Assembly: GCA_964521255.1 (NCBI GenBank)
Contig: CAZFRM010000003.1
Span: 186,001 to 250,000, forward strand
Source of the DNA: ZC4RG29 sp964521255
GTDB taxonomy: Bacteria; Bacteroidota; Bacteroidia; Cytophagales; Cyclobacteriaceae
Direction: 5' to 3'
DNA length: 64,000 nt
The notes beneath the pieces are model-generated. The model did not search any database and had not been told where the DNA came from. It saw nothing but the letters and a program-made list of their open reading frames with translations. The position numbers and the translations under genes are program-made. This document shows positions 59,220 to 64,000 of this stretch, piece after piece (within the stretch, counting starts at the first letter, position 1; the number at the start of each line of letters is the position of its first letter).

Positions 59220-59351
59220 GATCAAAAATGTAAAATGAAGGTAATGAGTTTCTCTCCCACTTTTTGGCATTCCATAAAAAACTCCAATTCATATTGTGGA
59301 ATCTGTTCATATCCTGCATCATAAGAAAACAGAAAACAAACATCAATAGTT

Positions 59352-60668
59352 ATGAAGTTTTGGAAATTATGGACACTATGCCTGTTTTTTACAGGTGTTT
59401 TTTTACTCCTTTCATTTTCTTTCCGCGAAGAAAAGAAAGTTAAGATTGATCGCAGGACGCATTGGGAAAGGCCAAAGGGATGCGTGTTTCGTACCTTGTT
59501 CGGAGAGGAATCATCTGACTCAAGTTTTATTTACAAAACACCGGAAACGGTATTGGCTTCTATTGACAACGGAGAAGCATGGCTTGCAAAAGCACAACAC
59601 AACAACGGTGGATGGGGAGCGGGTAGTCACATGCATCAACAGGTCATGGACCCGCACGCTGTACCAGCCGATCCGGCCACTACCTCAATGGTTGCTATGG
59701 CTTTACTAAGAAGTGGCAATACGCTTACATCAGGTCCTTATGCCAGGCAACTTGAGCGTGCGCTAAACTACCTCTTAGCGCAAGTTGAAGCCACTCCCGC
59801 AAATGCCACCAATATCACAACTGAAACCGGTACGCAAATTCAAACGAAACTTGGTGGTAACATTGACGTGATTTTAACGGCACAGTTTCTCACTACCATT
59901 CTTGATTACCTGGACCATAACATTCCATTGAAGAAAAGAACTAAGGATAACCTGGATGTATGCGTAGCGAAAATACAACGTGCTCAAAATGCTGATGGAA
60001 GTATTAAAGGAGATGGATGGGCAGGAGTATTGCAATCATCACTGGCAAACAATGCACTAGAAATGGCCCAGGCAAAAGGTGCAAATGTTGATGAAGATGC
60101 TTTGGAGCGTTCTCGTGATTTTCAAAAAGGAAATTACAATGCACAAACAGGTGATGTAGTAACGGGTCGTGCGGCTGGTGTAGTTCTTTATTCTGTTTCA
60201 GGTTCAACAAGGGCAAGTGCAAAAGAAGCAAGGCGTGTAAAAGAGGCAATGAAGGATGCAAAGAGTAAAGGAATATTAGCGGCTGATGCTCCAGCCTCTG
60301 CAAAAAATCTTCAGGATATCGGATTCTCGAAAAGTGCATCAGAAAAGTATGCAACTGCTTATGAAGTTTATGAGTCTGCAAAAGTTACTTCACAGCGTAG
60401 TGACGTGATGGACGGATTTGGAAGTAATGGTGGTGAAGAATTTATCAGTTATCTGCAAACCGGTGAATCCATGATCATCAACAAGGACAATGAGTGGAAG
60501 CAGTGGTACGATAACATCAGTGGAAGAATGATTAAAATTCAAAACGAAGATGGTAGCTGGAATGGTCATCACTGTATTACCAGTCCGGTGTTTTGTACCG
60601 CCACGAGTTTATTAATTCTTTCCGTGAATAATGATATTGAAAGGCTAACGAAACTTGGCAGGGAATAA
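59352..60668 (+). CDS. Secreted squalene-cyclase-like (prenyltransferase repeat) protein
   Basis: This 438-residue protein has an N-terminal membrane anchor or signal peptide (about 5-25) and an alpha/alpha-barrel type repeat domain. QW-like repeats are visible: WLAKAQHNNGGWGAG (about 76-90), IQRAQNADGSIKGDGWAG (about 212-230) and IKIQNEDGSWNGHHC (about 395-410). The DxDD cyclase motif is absent, so terpene cyclisation is unlikely. Such extracytoplasmic proteins with the squalene-cyclase fold have unknown roles. It converges on the C25 peptidase gene across a shared hairpin, so co-regulation is not implied. Confidence 0.75.
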   Translation: MKFWKLWTLCLFFTGVFLLLSFSFREEKKVKIDRRTHWERPKGCVFRTLFGEESSDSSFIYKTPETVLASIDNGEAWLAKAQHNNGGWGAGSHMHQQVMDPHAVPADPATTSMVAMALLRSGNTLTSGPYARQLERALNYLLAQVEATPANATNITTETGTQIQTKLGGNIDVILTAQFLTTILDYLDHNIPLKKRTKDNLDVCVAKIQRAQNADGSIKGDGWAGVLQSSLANNALEMAQAKGANVDEDALERSRDFQKGNYNAQTGDVVTGRAAGVVLYSVSGSTRASAKEARRVKEAMKDAKSKGILAADAPASAKNLQDIGFSKSASEKYATAYEVYESAKVTSQRSDVMDGFGSNGGEEFISYLQTGESMIINKDNEWKQWYDNISGRMIKIQNEDGSWNGHHCITSPVFCTATSLLILSVNNDIERLTKLGRE

Positions 60669-60681
60669 ATCAGAAAAGATG

Positions 60682-60706
60682 GCGACTGGTAAAAAAAGCC
60701 AGTCGC
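60682..60706. terminator. Hairpin between convergent genes
   Basis: A perfect 8-bp stem (GCGACTGG at 60682-60689, CCAGTCGC at 60699-60706) with a 9-nt loop is followed by only a short T-run. It lies between the ends of the cyclase-like gene and the C25 peptidase gene and may stop transcription from both sides. Confidence 0.6.
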
Positions 60707-60711
60707 TTTAA

Positions 60712-63700
60712 TCAACGCGTTAGTACAAGTTTACCGTATCCCTTGCTGAAATAAGAAGTATTGACGGGAACTTTCACATTTACATCTTTGCCGTTATTCC
60801 GAAGGATGATCCGATAAAAGTAAACGCCGGCTGGAAGATGTGAACCATTCGTGTTCTTCCCATTCCAGGTAATTTCATTTGTTCCTATGATTGTATTAAG
60901 ATTTGTCAACTCATTTACCTTTCTTCCGTCCATACTGAAAATTTCAATAGAAAATTGATCGGGTGGTTCAATGCCAGAAATAACAAGCGTAAAAGTGAAT
61001 TTTTCTGCTGATGGATTTGGATAAGGTGCCAGTAACACAATTGAGGATTCGCTACTTACCAGAAAGTTAATGATGTATGGTTTGTTTCCTGAGCTATTTC
61101 CATAACTGTCGTTAACATTAATTGTCAATGTATACAATCCATCAGGTAAATCATTTGGCCGAAAAACAACTCTGAAGTCTGATGTATCAGTCGCTGGAAA
61201 CCATTCAACATCTTCACGATTAAAATAAATAATAGAATCAGCACACGCCTCCAGCTCACAAGGGTACTTCAACATGATCTTCACTCCTGTTGTGTCAGTT
61301 TTGTAGAGAACACGATTCTCATCCCATAACCTTATTTTTATTTCTGGGTTTGGCGAAACAAAGTCGCCATTCATTAAAGTACGTCCATCTACAGTAATGG
61401 CGAGTACAGGGTTAAACTGATCCACCACTACGTTCAGATAATTGGAAAGCTCCAAAATATTATTGTCATAGTATTGTTCAGGAACAATCCTTGGATTCAC
61501 AAATACATCTACATCATTTAGTCCGCCTCTTCCTGTTGTTTGAAGCACAAACGAAAAATGTGTGGTATCTCCCGGCACTGGCGACTTTATGTTCTTAGTT
61601 ATTATTGAAGATGTACGACTAGTGGAATTGAAATAATTAATTCTCACCTGCAGAGAATCAGGAAATAATTGATTAGAGATATTAACAAAACCATACTTTC
61701 CGTTCCACTCCTCTCCCTCTTGAAGAGAGACACCCTGCCGCTCACCTTTATATAAAACAATTCCTTCAGCAACCGGCGTGAAAAGTACCAGCCATTTTTC
61801 CAGTTGGGTAGCGGTAAGGTTAAGATCATCCTGTGCTTTGTAGACTAGTCTTAAGTAAGGATACTCACTGGTGTTTATAGCAGCAAGGCTCACTTCACCG
61901 GTTACACCTGTTAATAACAGCGTTTCGTTACCCTGGAGATCTACGCCGATAACATCGACACTGGCTACATCATTTGCTTCAGGCGTTTCAATTTTATTTA
62001 CCAGGCTTTCCCATTCCGCTGCCGGACCTATCAACGTTGACCTCATCGTTCCAGCAGTAGCCCGACCGGTAATTGTGCCGTTCACCTGAAGTGATTGCTG
62101 ATTCAATGGTAAGTTACTTGTCTTGTGAATAATAGCGGTTCCCGGCGCTGCACCTTTCCTGGCAAATATCACAACCGGTTCACCTGACTGAAGGTCGTCA
62201 AGCTGTGCGACTGAAATACCGAGTTCAGCCAATTTTGTTTTTACACCAGTAGGCCATGAAGGAAAACCAGCGTCGCCAATGGAGAAGAGAACAACGGAGT
62301 CACCAGGCGCAATGTTGTCAACAAATTTTGACATACCTTCCTGGTTACCTGTTGTGGAGTGAACATACTCCAACTGACTTACGCTAAAACTTACAATCAC
62401 CTGGGGCTCACGTCCGCATGTGCGAGGGTCCTGAAAAATGAATGGAATACCAGCATAGGGAGTGGTCGTTGTCTTATCAAAAGCAATGAGGTTAATGGTA
62501 TTGTTTCTGCAAGGTACACGCTCGGTAGTAGATGTACTGGGTAATTGATATTCAGCTCCGTTGAGTTTCACTGAAACATTGAGATTGTTTGTTCCGGCTG
62601 CTGATCCGAAATTATTAATGTAAACACTGGTAACTGTTTCTTCAAGAGTAAACATGCGCAACTCAGGATCTTTTACTAAACCTTGGGACTGGTTTTTCAT
62701 GAATTGTGGAAAGTGTACTTGTGCCCAGCCTTCCTGCCCGTTGTTTATAAAGGTAAAAGAACTCTGCTGCCACTCCACACTTTCACCTTGTAGTGGATCG
62801 GCAAGTTTTGTACGCCAGTAATAAGCAGTAGAGTCTTGCGATAGCAATGCTACGGTTTGCATGGCCAGAACTTTACCATGAACATGGTACTCCTTTTTAT
62901 AAGGGCTTGTAAAAGTATTTACCGTATCCAACTCAACAATAAACTCACGTTCATCGCTCATCAGATCAGTGGCCTGAAAACTAAGATTAACCCCGGTGTC
63001 GTTGATAATCGCGTAGTCGTATGGAAACAGATTCTTTGTGCCGTTTAACGGTAAGAGAAAGTTATGTTCAGCAATGTTATTATCTTCACTTAGCTCATCA
63101 ATTAAGTTGTTCGGATCAATTTCTATGGTAAAAGAATTCTCACCACCTTCAGCATTATTGGATCGCCTGATGATGAACGTTATTGTATCAGAATTATAAA
63201 CAGGACTAAAAACGGAGTCATAGGTGATGGAAGAATTGTCTGCGAAGGTACGTGTGACCTTTACCCTGAAATTGTTTTCATTTATGATTCCATAATTATG
63301 AACATTAATTTTAATGGCAAACGAATCACTTAACGCTGTTACAGGTGATTCATTAAATGATTCAATCGAGATATCACTATCAGCGATTGCATAATCAGGC
63401 TTGCCTGCTCCGAATAATTTTACCGCAGGATCACCCAGTAACACCATTTGTTGAACCTGTGTAACATGAGCGGCAATGGCTGGAGATCCTTGCATATATC
63501 GCCGGGCTACCTCTTTCTGGATATCCCCGATTCCCTTTTTTATAAAAACAGAATCACTATAGCCTACTTCATAAAAAGTTCTGGAGTAACGTTCAAGTGT
63601 GTACTCTAATCCAAAAGAACTATGTGCAATAAATCCAACGGCACCCTTATTTGCTGCATTGATCCAGTCTTCACCGAACAATGTACGGTTAATGAAAAAA

Positions 63701-64000
63701 GAACCCGCATTACATCCATTGAGTAAGAGCATGGGATATTTTCCTTTGTTGTTATAACCGAGCGCAGGATCAGTTACATAACCAATATCAAAATCTATAT
63801 TAACGGCAGAGGAGTGTCCAAAAAAAGTGATAAGGTTTAATCCGTTGTTTACCTCATCAGAAATATTAATAAAGTCAATATTGGTTGATTGTTTGGGGAT
63901 AGCCTTCACAGTTCCCCCTAAATATTCACGCTCGGCAATAGCTTGGAAACCTTCCAGGTGAGATTTAAAGCGTTCAGGCTCTCCAACATTTATACCTCCA
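60712..64000 (-). CDS. C25 (gingipain-like) cysteine peptidase with type IX sorting domain, 5' end missing
   Basis: About 1096 codons are visible and the frame stays open to the window edge, so the start is outside. The first visible part is the end of a C25 catalytic domain: the His in NLITFFGHSS and the Cys in LLNGCNAGSFF form the catalytic pair. A CARDB-like adhesion domain (about 190-290 from the GTG at 63909) and other beta domains follow. The last about 85 residues (LLAPYPNPSAEKFTFTLVI, SMDGRKV, GVYFYRIIL) are a type A sorting domain for type IX secretion. Size and layout recall the large PorU-like C25 proteins called PorU2. An in-frame GTG at 63909 is not the true start. Confidence 0.85.
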   Translation of the reverse strand, partial: GGINVGEPERFKSHLEGFQAIAEREYLGGTVKAIPKQSTNIDFINISDEVNNGLNLITFFGHSSAVNIDFDIGYVTDPALGYNNKGKYPMLLLNGCNAGSFFINRTLFGEDWINAANKGAVGFIAHSSFGLEYTLERYSRTFYEVGYSDSVFIKKGIGDIQKEVARRYMQGSPAIAAHVTQVQQMVLLGDPAVKLFGAGKPDYAIADSDISIESFNESPVTALSDSFAIKINVHNYGIINENNFRVKVTRTFADNSSITYDSVFSPVYNSDTITFIIRRSNNAEGGENSFTIEIDPNNLIDELSEDNNIAEHNFLLPLNGTKNLFPYDYAIINDTGVNLSFQATDLMSDEREFIVELDTVNTFTSPYKKEYHVHGKVLAMQTVALLSQDSTAYYWRTKLADPLQGESVEWQQSSFTFINNGQEGWAQVHFPQFMKNQSQGLVKDPELRMFTLEETVTSVYINNFGSAAGTNNLNVSVKLNGAEYQLPSTSTTERVPCRNNTINLIAFDKTTTTPYAGIPFIFQDPRTCGREPQVIVSFSVSQLEYVHSTTGNQEGMSKFVDNIAPGDSVVLFSIGDAGFPSWPTGVKTKLAELGISVAQLDDLQSGEPVVIFARKGAAPGTAIIHKTSNLPLNQQSLQVNGTITGRATAGTMRSTLIGPAAEWESLVNKIETPEANDVASVDVIGVDLQGNETLLLTGVTGEVSLAAINTSEYPYLRLVYKAQDDLNLTATQLEKWLVLFTPVAEGIVLYKGERQGVSLQEGEEWNGKYGFVNISNQLFPDSLQVRINYFNSTSRTSSIITKNIKSPVPGDTTHFSFVLQTTGRGGLNDVDVFVNPRIVPEQYYDNNILELSNYLNVVVDQFNPVLAITVDGRTLMNGDFVSPNPEIKIRLWDENRVLYKTDTTGVKIMLKYPCELEACADSIIYFNREDVEWFPATDTSDFRVVFRPNDLPDGLYTLTINVNDSYGNSSGNKPYIINFLVSSESSIVLLAPYPNPSAEKFTFTLVISGIEPPDQFSIEIFSMDGRKVNELTNLNTIIGTNEITWNGKNTNGSHLPAGVYFYRIILRNNGKDVNVKVPVNTSYFSKGYGKLVLTR

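Noticed and set aside
60004..60381. 125-codon antisense frame, rich in Leu and His, inside the squalene-cyclase-like gene
   Set aside because: It is a mirror of the coding frame with biased composition; the sense protein has clear motifs.
1..64000. tRNA, rRNA, CRISPR arrays, prophage, transposases
   Set aside because: I looked for TTCGA-type T loops, regular spaced repeats, and integrase or transposase motifs and saw none; short RNAs could still be missed by eye.

Overview
The window is a chromosomal segment of a Bacteroidota bacterium, most likely of the Cytophagales. Evidence: type IX secretion and gliding genes (PorQ, a PorE-like OmpA protein, GldC, a C25 peptidase), TonB receptors with N-terminal carboxypeptidase-regulatory domains, LytTR and GAFTDA-type regulators, FtsX/MacB-type permeases, many TAnnTTTG -7 promoter boxes, and short dispersed palindromes between genes. 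I saw no rRNA, tRNA, CRISPR array, prophage or classical insertion sequence.

Layout. 1-2.7 kb: edge of a HEPN (HI0074) gene, a lipid acyltransferase, a SixA-like phosphatase, a DUF4421 protein. 3-8 kb: lon-porQ-hslU operon. 8-11 kb: PorE-like envelope protein, a decayed small gene pair, gldC. 11-15.5 kb: TonB receptor plus SGNH lipoprotein, closed by a strong terminator. 15.5-18.6 kb: rhodanese, YdcF-like protein, lipoprotein, single-domain response regulator. 18.6-23.3 kb: TonB receptor, TPR protein, LytS-type kinase, LytTR regulator. 23.4-27 kb: leuS, which carries two in-frame repeat insertions. 27-33 kb: DEXH helicase, B12-type MerR regulator, idi and lycopene cyclase. 33-42 kb: MacAB-like exporter genes beside a sigma-54 activator and its kinase. 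42-49 kb: orphan PD-(D/E)XK protein, AlkD, zinc metalloprotease, tetR-fabF, VOC protein. 49-56 kb: FtsX permease, PhyH, DUF6786 and GH172 genes. 56-57.6 kb: a PIN toxin-antitoxin locus with a nonsense codon, a DUF1801 gene and a deletion-scarred hydrolase. 57.7-64 kb: histidine kinase, a secreted squalene-cyclase-like protein and a large C25 peptidase cut by the window end.

The most striking object is leuS. Its open frame contains a 519-bp insertion (25178-25696) that encodes a complete DUF559 (Vsr-like, PD-(D/E)XK) endonuclease domain. The insert is bounded by an exact 11-bp inverted repeat and by GAGAGGG hairpins. A shorter relative without the nuclease is inserted in the editing domain of the same gene. 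Intergenic repeats at 2835-2929 and 43950-44039 share the same GGCCTCACC end and hairpin. Together they look like a repeat family with a nuclease-bearing member that can land in frame in an essential gene.

Other notable points: a near-consensus sigma-54 promoter with three adjacent palindromes between the exporter operon and the sigma-54 activator; a perfect TetR operator; and several genes caught in decay (permease tail, PIN toxin, metallohydrolase). Functions come from reading motifs and family resemblance by eye; no database search was possible.
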